Made by a program: the position numbers and the translations under genes
Assembly: GCA_030737835.1 (NCBI GenBank)
Contig: CM060849.1
Span: forward strand, 21,188,074-21,252,073
Source of the DNA: Acorus gramineus
Taxonomy: Eukaryota > Streptophyta > Magnoliopsida > Acorales > Acoraceae
Direction: 5' to 3'
DNA length: 64,000 nucleotides
In this document: one piece after another, positions 35,791 through 47,084 of the stretch
How the letters are laid out: the number at the start of each line of letters is the position of its first letter
Position numbering within the stretch: the stretch's first letter is position 1
Notes under the pieces: generated by a model
Seen by the model: only the letters and a program-made list of their open reading frames with translations
Databases searched by the model: none
Told to the model about the DNA's origin: nothing

Positions 35791-38700
35791 ATGTCTCTTC
35801 AAATCCAAACCCTCCTCTCCCCAACCTTCACACCCTCCCTCCCCAAAACCCTCTCCCCACCACCCAACAAGAGGAACCCACTTCTCAGATCCTCAATCAA
35901 GCACCCATTGAGATGCACCCTCTCTTCGGTTGCATCCCCCTCCACACAACCAGTGACCAAACCATCCCCTGCCGAGGTCTCAAGGACCATAATGGAGCTC
36001 TCCTCCACGGGCACCCTCTCCACCCTCACCTCCGAAGGCTGGCCTCTGGGCATCGGCGCCCGCTTCGCCGTCGACTCGTTGGGGACTCCGGCGATGTGTC
36101 TCAACCTGCGAGACCCACAGTTCTCTTTGGGTCAGAAGTCAAGTTTCCATGTTCAGGTCTGTTTGGTCTGCTTCAAATGATTCTCTTTTTGGTGAATTGT
36201 GGTGTCAAGATTTGATCTTTCTTTCCTTCTTTCTTGGGCTTTATGACAGTTGCAGCAGAGCAAGTCTCGGACTCCGCAGTGTACGCTGCAAGGAAGCCTT
36301 AAGAAACCAGAAGATAGAGTTCTATTGAAAGTATGATCTTTTGTTCTATTATCATTGTATGTGGAAAATGGAGTTTGATTTAGATTTGGAGATTCTACAA
36401 ATTCATATTAGAGAAGTGTGTTGACTTTTTTGGCTTTGAAAATTTTGAGTAATTGATAATTTGGGACAATTGGATGAACTGTCATCTTGTTCTGTGTGCC
36501 TGGTGGTTACCTAGATGAACAAGTGAAGGGAATTGATGGATTTGTCCATTCATTACACACTCATTGTATTTTATCTATTTGTATACGGATTGCTGGTATG
36601 AGCTGTAATGTTATGAGTATGAAGCATTGATTTTGGGGATTTATCTTCCCTTTATATGTGTCGTATGATATTTATGGGAAATTAAAATATAAGTGCCGCG
36701 AAGTTATGCTTAAGCAAAAGGCTTCCTTTTTATTGCTTTCCATATTAAGACAATGCAATTCGACAACCCAATTAAACCAACTCTTGGCAGTTGGTTGAGG
36801 CACTCTCTCTTCACTAAGGGGTTTGGTTTGAGTCTTTCTCCCGTCCATAGTGGAAGAGTTAACCAGGAAAAACATTTCCCAAGAAACTTCCCTCAACCTC
36901 TGCTACACACACACACACAAAAAAAAAAGGAACGTAATGATCCAACTTTGTAAATTGTGAAAGGTTTGTGTAATTTTGTGTATAGCATATTCAATAAGTT
37001 GGCTTGCATTTTTTGTAGAGGCTTCATACAATATGGGAAAAGAAATTTGGAGAGGAACTGGATGAAGATCTTGCGTATGTTGTTTCAGTAGATTCTGTGC
37101 TTCAGATGGATGATTTTAAGGAGGTATGAATACATCAAATTGGCCATCAGTTATTTTGAACATTTGTATGCTATATTGGATGAATGACCTTTGGTTTCTA
37201 ACAAATTCGTATGTTTCGTGTTTATCAATCTCCTGTATGCTGACATTCTGAGGTTCTTAACTCCTACATCTTTCTGTACTCAATGAATGATGAAATTGCT
37301 TACCAGGAAGGAACATGGATGACCTCTTCGGCGTATATAAATGCAAGCCCAGATCCACTTCGGCACTGTGCAGAAAATATTGTTGATGAGATGAATACAG
37401 ATCACTTGGAAGATGTTCGCCGTTTTTGCAATATATACGTGGACTCGGAATTTCTGGTTTGTATTTACCCTATCTATCACATATGTTGGCTCTAAGTAGA
37501 TTTTTTTTCTCATAATTAATTCCCACAAGGTGTATTTTTAAATCATTTTTTTCTACTGTCTCATGCCATTGTCATTATCAGGATCACATTAAGTTGTTCA
37601 TATACCTAACATGCATGCTTGAAAATTGGTGTGCAATATTTTGTATGGGTCATCTGGCTGCTTCTATCGGAATGTTCTGTTGATTAACTAATGATGAATA
37701 TTGATATATGAATTGATCTGATTTTTGTGCATCTGACACAATATTATGCCTGCTATAGGAAGCTGCAGTACGTGTTCTATGCTTTGTTAATTTCGGAACA
37801 TGCCAATACCATAAGTATGGTGTAGCACTTTTAATGAATATTTGCCTCAACAAACATATTATGTTAAGGTAGATACAGAGTCGACATAGTGACAGGCAAT
37901 GTCATGGTGACAGTAGATACATAATGTAGCTGAACTTTTTGCACGATATCCAGTCAAAGCTTATCTATTGTTGTGTAGACAGTCCTGAAGCAAATGGATT
38001 GTATTCTGTAGGCCTTGAAACGAAATTTATTCCCAGCTGATCTAGGAAGGGAACAGAACGATGAGCTATTGTTTAAGAATAAACTGCAACTGGGCTCACT
38101 GTCCTATTGTTCTTTTACCATCAAATATAAAGAAAAGGTAAAAGAAAACACTTACATTACAGCTGCTGGTTGGGAAGCAATGTTTTTCCCGGGATAAGCA
38201 TTTTTTTAACCTTTTTTTGAGCAAAGGTAGTCCATATATAACTTCAAAAGGAATTACATAGGGCCAAAAAGGCAAGAGGAAGAGGGAGTAAAGAGAAACT
38301 AGGCAGTCACAAGAGGTTGCAACCAACCTACCAAAGAAACAGAGCAGGGGGGAAGGGAGAGGAGGAAATTCTAAATGGAACTTGCCGCTACTGAATGTAC
38401 AAACCACCCCCTCCAAAATTGATGCTTTTAGCCCCTGCCAAGCCACAACGCCACTCCTTGATGAGGTGGACCGCCGAGTCCAACAAATTTTCATGGTAGA
38501 AACAGTGGCCTCTGAAGAGCATGCCATTTCGAGTGAGCCAAATAACCCAAAGACCCGCCGGGAAGATAATCCGCTCCATCTTCGCTTGGACGCTTTTGTT
38601 GCCTCTTCAAGCCAGTGAATGCATATAACCCAAAGCTCATCTAGAGACTGAAAACCCAGAGGGGAAGGAGGGATTCTGCCCAATGAGGACCACAGATGCA

Positions 38701-40346
38701 CGGCTGCCGGGCAAGAGCAAAACAAGTGCTCAGCTAACTGCTGACTCGAAAGACACAGAACACAGGAGGTCTCCTCCTCTGGTTTCCATTTCGATCAGTA
38801 AACTTTCGTGAGAATACGCTGTTGAAGAGCCATCCACACAAAAACTCATACCTTCAGGGGGGTCTTCCACCTCCAGAACTTGGGGGACCACGGCCCAACA
38901 TGGGGATGTGCAGGGGACGTCCGCATCCACCAAAGGTAACCCTGTTTAACCGAGTATAGGGGCCCTCTGCCATGGCTCCAAACGATGGTATCATCAACAG
39001 AAGGTCGAGGGACCACAAAGCTGAGCTTATTCAGCAGGCTCGCAATCTCTAACACCTGACCTTCCCTTGATATCCTCCGGAGGGCCAGGTCCCAGCCCCC
39101 CCCCCCCAACATCATCAAGGCCTGTTGGATTCAGCAACATCAAAAATGTGTGGGAATTCCACATTTTAAGGAAGTTCCCCACACCAACGATTCCTCCAAA
39201 ACCGGATCCGATCTCCCCTTCCCAGATTCCATTTGATGGCCCATTGGAACTCCGGGCCCAGAGCAAACCAGCCCTTGCAAATCGAAGACATCCTCGGTGA
39301 AGGCGTGGGAACAGAGAAATAGAGCTGCTCAGTCCATACCCTTCTTGGAACAGCCTCACCCACCACTGAGAAGGATCAGAAAACCACTTCCAAAGCATTT
39401 TTTTAACCTTCAGCTGTTTTCAACAATTCACTTGCTGGTTAGTGCTGTTATGCTGAGTATTACTATATTAATATGTGATCCACTTCCATTCGTCTGTAGC
39501 AATGACTGGATCACTCATTGCAGCTTTTTTTTTTTACATTCAAGTTTCAAGAATTGGTAGGTTTTACAGAATCAGATAAGACTTACGTGAATGTACACTA
39601 GTTTCTTCTATAGATGAATCTGTGGTTAAAATTGAAGGTGCTTATGCACATTCACTTGGTTTTTAGCATTATAGTATGAGTAATGTTTCATGAACAGTGC
39701 TTTGAATGGTCATGCTATTCATTTAGTGGGGTTGAATGTGTGGCATAAATATGAGGCAAGTAGATAGAGATTTCTGCATGTTTATCATATTAGAATATCA
39801 ATAGCCCATGATGAAATAGCCTTCCAGCACCCATCAACGGAAGGAAATTTCTTCACTGATGTTTTTTTGCAAGCTATAATGTAGAGTGTGAAATTAAATC
39901 TTTGACTGGAATTTGAAAAATTCATCTACTATATACATACACCCATTTAAAATATCGAATGGGTGGATGCTAAGTCGAGCATGACTCATTACATTCACAA
40001 TTATGATCAAGTTAATACTTGTTGGCTTCACATATCTTTGTAGGTTTCCTGTCAGAATTTTTCCATCCTTTGATTCATAGCAAGGAAAGAATTTCTTCAT
40101 AAACACAATCTTGCATGGCAGGTCACAGATGCGAAAATGATATGGGTTGATCGGTTAGGGTTCGACCTGCATCTTTACTGGCAGGGAGAGACATTCGAGG
40201 TTCGCATTCCTTTCCCCAGGGAAGTCACAGATGAAAAGGGTGTGAAATCTTCATTCAATACAATGGCTCATCTTGCATGGGAAGTAGAGAAGAGTTATGC
40301 TGTTCCAGAGTTTGAGAAAATCAAGTTCATGAAGAGGATCAGATAG
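35791..40346 (+). CDS. GLUTRBP: Glutamyl-tRNA reductase-binding protein, chloroplastic (GluTRBP/PGR7-like)
   Basis: Five exons, 35791-36156, 36250-36330, 37019-37123, 37307-37456 and 40122-40346, all phase 0 with GT-AG junctions, give 308 residues. Residues 1 to about 55 are Ser/Pro-rich and basic with few acids, as in plastid transit peptides. Residues of about 60-175 match the split-barrel, PNPOx-like fold (VSRTIMELSSTGTLSTLTSE, GWPLGIGARFAVD, PQCTLQGSL). The C-terminal part matches the HugZ/DUF2470-like region (SPDPLRHCAENIV, WVDRLGFDLHL, FEVRIPFPREVTDEKG, AWEVEKSY). In Arabidopsis the protein holds glutamyl-tRNA reductase at the thylakoid for haem synthesis and protects it from Clp degradation. 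The start is MSLQIQ; an in-frame Met 14 codons upstream (35749) is possible but lies in a CT-rich leader. Intron 4 (2.7 kb) is enlarged by an antisense LINE. Confidence 0.92.
38196..39410 (-). mobile_element. 5'-truncated L1-type LINE in intron 4 of GluTRBP with 18-bp target duplication
   Basis: The inserted 1179 bp (38214-39392) is antisense to the host gene. The target duplication AAGCATTTTTTTAACCTT is perfect at 38196-38213 and 39393-39410. The element's 3' end is at the left with a short poly(T) on the plus strand. On the minus strand, frames encode the C-terminal LINE region: a WGLALRR-like segment, GPLYSVKQGYLWW, a zinc-binding piece (MFCSCPAAVHLW) and WSGLSSRRVFG. It is truncated upstream of the zinc-binding region and has few interruptions, so it is younger than the 27-31 kb copy. 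A C11 run lies at about 39099-39109. Confidence 0.88.
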
Positions 40347-41071
40347 GTTGACAACCTGTATTTCTTTTTCCCTATATTGAAGAGGGGAAGCTCTTTTGAT
40401 CGGCGGCATCATATTTTATCTTACTAGTCAATTGTTGTTCGATTCAACTCCCTACCTTCAGTTGCATTGGTTCTGCAATTGCATTTGTTTAGAAATGAAT
40501 AGATGCAGTTGCTTTTAAATAAAAATTGAAGATGTATTTTTTGGTAGTTCAATACTTCAATTGGCACTAACCTTCAAAGATATACATCAATATTTGAAGT
40601 GCCACGGAGAATCAACTGTCTAATCGATACTACCACGAAATCAATTTTCAGATAATTAGTTCTACATAAATTATTAAATCTTTAACATTTGATTTTGGAT
40701 TTTCATTTCAATGTGTTAAAAAATAACAGCTTTTTAGAAGAAAAAAAAAAACTGGTTGTGAACAGCTTTTATGAAAAAGTTATTTTTTAAAATTAATTCA
40801 AGGGGGTCAATAAAAAAAAAAGAATAGAAGGGGAACTATATTTTGATATCCTTTTGGACAAAAAAGTCAAGAAAATAAAAAATATACAGCCTGAAAGCCC
40901 CTGCTGAGAGTCATTTCACCATTACAGATTATGAGCCATCCAAGCTCAACAAAACTGAGTGACTGGGTGAATTGAATTTGTATCGATGACAACATCTCTG
41001 TGTACAATTCAAGCCAAAACACAGAATCAAAGGATGAGTTCCTGTGTCCATATTGTAGAATGGCTGCAATC
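40347..41071. other. Convergent 3' flanks
   Basis: 3' UTRs of the plus-strand GluTRBP gene and the minus-strand one-helix gene meet here. AT-rich; no further gene. Confidence 0.5.
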
Positions 41072-43087
41072 TTAATGGATGAAGAAACTGATGATGGTGC
41101 TCCAATATCCCGCTAACTGCACACAAAGAAACCACTCAACTTGTGCTTGTATATGTTGTTCTAACTCTCAGAATTTTAGAGACTGAACTCACCTGATTCA
41201 AAATGTTATTTCCAGTCTGACCTTCAATGACTAAACCTGCTGTAAGACCGATCATCGCCCATGCTCCATTAATGGCTTCAATTTGACGCCGTCTCTAAAA
41301 TTTATATAACCAGGTCAGATTTATCTATTAAAGAGTGGGAACTAAGGCTTTCAGGGTATATCACATTCAGTCAAGCAATTCATTTTGTAACAGAGACGAC
41401 GAAGGCGTTTTATCACTGGCCCTCTAGTCATCATATATAGGAATATAACAAATCACTGAACATCAACACATCCACAAAACTGATCTGCATAACAATTTTT
41501 CATGAGGATACGTATATATACTCACTTTGAGCCTCTCTTTGGCCTGAAGTTCTTCCATCTGTTTGGCAGCTAAACGTTTTGCCTCTAAAGGATCCACCAT
41601 TATAACCTCTTTCAGAATTTTTTTGCCAGGTGATGCCTTTATCACAAAATTAGCAATCAGTAGGTTGGCAGAAGAGCACAAGAAATTGTTCAATACTGAA
41701 ATACATTGGAAGTATTTAGCCTATATTAATTGAAGAAATAAATAAAACAACAATAGCAGTCGATACAAGGAATGCTTATATGCTACTACGTAAAATGCTT
41801 CCAAATTAATCTCTGATTTAATGAGTAGGAAATCTCATACCTCTTCCATTGAAAAAAAACCCTTAAATATAATGCAATGCAATTTTCAGTCCTCAAAGTA
41901 TGAATATCTGACAATAACATTTGCTACTTTCTACTCCAATAGTAGCAGGTAGATGAAGCAGAAAATCTATTCACTCAGATCCATTCATTTAAATAAATTA
42001 CCTGCAATATCTTATAAGCACTCAAACTCCACAATGGGAAGTGGTGGATGTCATGACGTACACTCCATTATATCATATACATATCTATTCATTTGTTCAT
42101 ACTATTACCAAATTTTTCACACCCTCATCTGGTCAATGGACACCATCACTAACAGGTTTTGAGAGAGGAGAACAATGGTTTAAACATTGTAACACATTTG
42201 CTTGCTCTATGTTACAATCTAACCTCTATATGATGCTTTAAGCTAAAACTACTTTGCTTTTTCAGTTCTGAGATGGACTTCACGAGATGACCATCACAAT
42301 CTTGCTCTACATCACAATCTTAAGAGAAACCAATGACAATCCACTGAAATGCTTTTGTAGATAAGTGTTTCTTTTTCTTTGTTTTGGGTCAAATTTTCTC
42401 CTATCAACAGAAATAAGACTCGAATCCAAACCCAAGTGAAGAGGGGTACCACTACCAACCTGCTAGTCTACTATATTTAGCATGAAGATGCCATTTTATG
42501 GCTCGCTTAATCATTGTATAGCGAAAATTTTCTTTAATGAGCATCACTTCATCTATTGATTTACCTATCAAGAACCAACGAATCTCAATCCATTAAACCA
42601 AACTTTACATAACGCATTAGCAAGACTTGATGCATACCTTTGCATTCACCAAAACCCGGCAAACATGGCTTTCGCGTCTATGGACTAGTTGTTTGCTTTG
42701 CATTCTCCAACTGTTAAAAGAAGGGGAAAATTAAAATTGTAACTAAATCAATAAACCAAAAATTGCGCAATTCAGAGTACAAGAAAATGTATAGCCATCC
42801 TCACAAACAAGCCTCCTTAACCCCCAAATAAAGGCCAAGAATAAAAAAATTTCAAAATTTTACTAGATGATTGGGCACATAAGAACTCAAAAGTTCAATT
42901 TACTATCATACAATTTTTTCAACTGGTACCCCCAAAAAATTGTAATTTTGTATTGTATTCCGAACATGTTGAGCCCACTTTTGCATACCCAATCAACTCA
43001 AAAAAGGGATTTTTTTAAAATGGGCTTTGAGGATCCAATCTAATGATGGAAAATCTAAGCTTCTTTAGAATTTTTGCTTACATAGCA

Positions 43088-43118
<31 letters not shown>

Positions 43119-43188
43119 CTCGCCTGAGAATGGTGAGAGGAGGAGGAACGCGAGAAGGTAGTAGTGAGAGGTGAGACGTCGCTTCCAT
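41072..43188 (-). CDS. Light-harvesting-like one-helix plastid protein (LIL/HLIP type)
   Basis: Five exons, 43124-43188, 42638-42710, 41526-41636, 41193-41294 and 41072-41116, give 131 residues in one frame. Residues 1-46 form a transit-peptide-like leader (MEATSHLSLLPSRVPPPLTI, rich in Ser/Arg/Pro). A basic helical segment follows (VDPLEAKRLAAKQMEELQAK), then RRRQIEAINGAWAMIGLTAG and LVIEGQTGNNILNQLAGYW. The last resembles the chlorophyll a/b-binding helix of Lhc-like proteins (ExxNGRxAMIG), but the Arg of the ion-pair motif is replaced by Ala and the next residue by Trp. One membrane helix is expected in the thylakoid. Exons 2-5 use canonical junctions; exon 1 fits only with a GC donor (CAG/GCGAGT). 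The family is conserved in plants; its exact name and role are not certain to me. Confidence 0.75.
43091..43120. repeat. (GA)n microsatellite in intron 1 of the one-helix gene
   Basis: Fifteen uninterrupted GA units, ending a few bases beyond the exon 1 donor. On the sense strand it is a CT tract right after the 5' splice site. Confidence 0.8.
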
Positions 43189-43311
43189 CCCTCTTTTGTT
43201 ATCTTCTTCAACAGATTTGTACGACCATAAATAGAGGTGATTCGTCCTCAAAATCGGTGGTTGATGGGACTACCGGGATGGGTGGTCCGACTGATGTATC
43301 TCCTTTTACGA

Positions 43312-43850
43312 ATGGGAAAAAGCCATATACCCCCTGTAAACTTCTCAAAATCCACAGAACCCCCTGCCTTTTTTTGAAATCCATGTAACCCATTTGAAAA
43401 CACCTATGTAAATTTAGTTAAACTTTTGTTGACAGATTATGATTATCATACTAATATTTTATCTGATTAACCATGTCTGAAAACATAGTATACAAAAAAA
43501 CCCCAATAATATGTGAAAATTACAAAAAATTCTCTGTAAATGATGATTTTATCCATCCGAATAAGGTTTAATAATCTACTAGAATATGTAAAATCAATAT
43601 TTATATAGGGTTTTTCATATTTTTAATAACTTGTAGAAGTTTTTTAGTATACTGTGTTTTATGTAAAGGTTAAGCAAATAAAATATTTATAAAATATTTC
43701 TCATCTATCAATGTAGGTTTAATTTAGGGGGTTATTTACATTTACATATGTGTTTTTAGAGGATTATATGAACTTAAAAAAAAAAAATTATATGCATTTC
43801 AGACAATTTACATGGAGTTATTTGGATTTTTTCCCTTTATAAATATCTGA
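43312..43850. mobile_element. MITE family with GGGAAAAA ends, copy 1
   Basis: About 540 bp. Left GGGAAAAAGCCATATACCCC and right GGATTTTTTCCCTTTAT are imperfect inverted ends. Colinear with 48789-49315: CCATGTAACC / CCATATAACC, AAAACACC-ATGTAAATT, AACTTYTGTTGACA, ATTTTATYTG and a final TTTCCCTTTA. It lies just upstream of the one-helix gene start. Confidence 0.65.
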
Positions 43851-44643
43851 TTGGACGGTCTAGAATTACAAGAGGTTCATCACGGTATGATGAAACACTT
43901 TGCGTCGCATGAAAGAAAAACAACAGTATTTATTTTTGTCATTTTAATGATATTTACAAATTTTCACTTTTCTTTATTTTTTATATAATGATGAAACCAA
44001 TTTTTCTTTATTTCTATTCATTTCTTTTAATCTAGAATGTTTTTTCTATATAAATTGTAAAATTACGCAGAAATACACAGTAAAATGTCCCCCCCCCCCC
44101 CCTGATGATATGTTATTGTTGATAAACCTAATTAGAGGATACTGAAGTATTCATTGACATCAAATATCAAAATCAAAGAAAGAAAATAATTCACCTATCA
44201 TGTCCGCCTCCAAACTAAAAAAAAATAAAAATAAAATTCTGGATGTCCTGGTTTTTGGCTTTGAATTTTAACTTGTGAAGTGGGTAGTAACTAAGCCCAA
44301 TTTTTTTTTTTAGCAATGATTTATGCAAATTGAGGTGTTTTGTTTAGAAAATGGTTATAAAAATCAATGATATCTAAATGAACATAATTGTTGATATGAT
44401 GTTCAAATAGCATGCTATGTTGATGATTTGAATTTTTTTAAGATTCTGAAATGGAGTGGTTGGCTTAATTAGCCACAGTTTAGTTTAGTAGGATAATTCA
44501 AAACTACAATTTCAAATATCTCTGTCACTCACTCATACAAACATACAAGGAATTATAGCATAAGTTTAAGTACAAGGTCTGCCATACTTATAATGGCACC
44601 TCAACAAAATAACACAACAACAACTGTGTAAGAACAATTTCAC
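43851..44643. other. Gene-free AT-rich spacer
   Basis: Contains a C12 homopolymer near 44090 and A/T runs. Nothing supportable as a gene. Confidence 0.5.
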
Positions 44644-45575
44644 TCAAACAACTTCACCAGCAACAATCATACTATACCCCTTCATCTCTGGCACCACCAC
44701 CACCTCTCCATGGCTCCTCTTGCGGTCATAATAGAACACTGTAAACACCACAAACACCAACCACTTAAACAAGTAAGCCACTGTCATCTTCACAACCCTC
44801 CTCACAATAAATCCTGAGAGAGGTGTGTGATTCACAATGGCTACCACAACAGAACTCAAAACTGATGAGAGCAAACCCTCGTAGCCTCCTTCCTTTGATG
44901 AGTTCCCTAGCTTTCTTGATAGCATCCATGCCATAACAATCTGCTTCTATGACTGACACAACTAGTCCGATCGTCCAAACAGCGAGTAAGTGCAGGTAGT
45001 AAAATGTCGCTAGAAGAGCCATAACAACGATCAGGGCCACCTCTGTAGCACCTTTGATGATCACCATGGAAACAATCATAAAAAACGCGACAGTGAACAC
45101 GTAGGCGAAGGTGAAGAGGCCTATGTAGATCATGGTGATGATGGGCCTCTTCCAGACCCACTTGATCTCCGAAAGCATGGCGCCTAACTGCCTAAGGTGA
45201 GGAACTTGTCGTGGTACATCGTAGCAGAGGAGTGAACCGTTGAGACTAGTGAATACGAAGAGATTATGAAAAATGGGACCATGAAGGCTAGTTGTAGTCC
45301 GGAGTGTTGTTGGAGGTTGTCGAGTAGCCCGGTCATGGTCACCATGGCTTCTTGGCTGTTGGGATCCTCTTTGGGGAGGAGGGCGGCCTTCGAATCCATG
45401 TCGATGATTACAGGATTGAGGGCTAGATTGAATGCGAGTGCGAGGAGGGTGAAGATTGTAAGCACGAGGAGCATGTTTGAAACCATGGGTTTGGGGTTCT
45501 TAAAAGGGAGGGTTAGTGACACCCATAGAATTGAAGAGGTGGTGAGTTTGGGAGTTGGATGATTCCATGATCATG
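44644..45575 (-). pseudogene. Broken member of the multipass membrane protein cluster (paralogue A)
   Basis: Protein similarity to the two intact genes at 46.1 and 52.3 kb runs in order through three frames: PFKNPKPMVSNMLLVLTIFT, SSYSLVSTVHSSATMYHDKF, then KRPIITMIYIGLF and GLVVSVIEADCYGMDAIKKA, then FKWLVFVVFTVFYYDRKRSH. The frame changes near 45187 and again near 44870. The N-terminal part (the ILWVSLTLPFKNP frame) has no Met; a Met-containing start is in another frame. So two or three frameshifts are present in a gene that is single-exon in its paralogues. The stop at 44644 is in the position expected for the family. It could be a recent pseudogene or, less likely, an assembly error. Confidence 0.75.
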
Positions 45576-46118
45576 TTTTCTTGTTTCATGTTTTTTTGGT
45601 TTTCTCGTCTGGCTGATTTACAATCAGTAGTGAATTTATTGAATGGTCTTTTGAATAATTTTCACCGGAAACTACATTGTTTGCAACGATGGGCTGATAA
45701 ATACTAGTTGATGTTGAAGTTTTATTTTAAGAGAGGGGGTTATGCCAAGTACCAAAGTTTTCTTTCTCGACAAGTTTGTAAGGTGTAAACAATTAAGATG
45801 ACTTTAGGAGCAAAAACAAAAACTTAATTATGGAAAATACTATGGTAAATACTTGGTGATCATATCATATACACCGTGCCTTTGACCTGTTGTAATAATC
45901 TTGGGCCACTTCAAAACTCGTTTGAAAATATAATGTTGTATAACACTAAAAGGTTTGATTGATTGTTAAATGAAATGCTTATAAGGTGAAACAGAACTAG
46001 TGAAATGAAAGAGAGACTGCTCCATTTCATAATCTGAACAAGACCCATAGATAATCTTTACAATCAAAACCAGAGGGAGAAGACTTAATCAAACAAATGA
46101 AAACAAAAAACCTGGCTT

Positions 46119-47084
46119 TCAAGGAAGATCAGCATCTACATCATCAAGAGCACTGTTAGGCACCACAGCATAACCCAAGCTCTCCATCTCCACCTTTTCT
46201 CCAGGTCCCTTCTTGCACTCATAGTAGAACACAACAAACCCAACAAACCCAAACAGCTTCACCAGACACATCAAAACAACCACAACCACACCACCCACAA
46301 TCCTACCCAACTGACCCAAATCATCATCCACCAAGTTCACATAACCCAAACCAGTCACCGGACCATACAATAGCAGCAACATCACCATAAGAAGGAACCC
46401 ATCACCCTTTCTTCCTTCAATCAGCTTATTAGCCCTCACGAGCGCATCCATTCCATAACAATCATCTTCAACGATCGATACAGTGAGACCCAACATCCAA
46501 ACCACAGAGAAATGGATGTAAAACACAGTTAAAAAGAGACCCACACAAGTGATTAGGATAACAAAAAACAGAGACCCAGAAGAGAACAATATGAGTGAAC
46601 CCAATATAACTGACATCAGAAGTGCATAAGCGACTGTGATGAGAAATACGTAACCCAAAGTAACGAATGGGTTCTTCCACTTCAATAGAGGAGAACGTAT
46701 CGAGTCATGGAGTGTGACATGTTTGTTGGTGTAAGTGGCCGATGAAGCGTGGACTGTGATGGACATCGCGAGCAGAGAAAGGACGGAGAGGGCGATGAAG
46801 AAGAGAGACTCGATGGAGATGATGAGTCCGATGTTGGTCGAGGGAGGGTCGGTGGGGTTGTAGTCGGAGTCGTCGTCGACGAGGGTCATGAGTCGGGGCG
46901 ACATGAGGAGGTGGTGAGAGAGGGAGAGGGGGTAGTCGGTGAGGAAGACGAGGAGGGCAATGGAGAGTGAGAGTTTGGGGTTCTTTTGGGGGAGCTTGAG
47001 TGCTTCTCTTATGATTGATGGAACACCTAAAGCATGGTTGTTGTTGGCCATGGCGATTGACTGAGCTTCCTGATCCTCCCCCAA
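46119..47084 (-). CDS. Plant multipass membrane protein, paralogue B (321 aa)
   Basis: Single uninterrupted exon. An in-frame Met at residue 12 (MANNNHALGVPS) may be the true start, since the family usually begins shortly before the conserved IIREALKLPQKNPK segment. About six hydrophobic helices are visible (near residues 37-57, 86-112, 138-160, 164-190, 193-214, 255-290). The family hallmark LTVSIVEDDCYGMDAL (about 206-221) is followed by RANKLIEGRKGDGF, and near the C-terminus by GFVGFVVFYYECKK. I recognise a plant family of uncharacterised transmembrane proteins (Arabidopsis At4g19950/At5g44860-like by recall). No enzymatic motif is visible. The low identity to C and A points to an old tandem expansion. 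Confidence 0.8.
   Translation of the reverse strand: MGEDQEAQSIAMANNNHALGVPSIIREALKLPQKNPKLSLSIALLVFLTDYPLSLSHHLLMSPRLMTLVDDDSDYNPTDPPSTNIGLIISIESLFFIALSVLSLLAMSITVHASSATYTNKHVTLHDSIRSPLLKWKNPFVTLGYVFLITVAYALLMSVILGSLILFSSGSLFFVILITCVGLFLTVFYIHFSVVWMLGLTVSIVEDDCYGMDALVRANKLIEGRKGDGFLLMVMLLLLYGPVTGLGYVNLVDDDLGQLGRIVGGVVVVVLMCLVKLFGFVGFVVFYYECKKGPGEKVEMESLGYAVVPNSALDDVDADLP

Noticed and set aside
35799-36104. Antisense frame over GluTRBP exon 1
   Set aside because: Shadow of the real exon.
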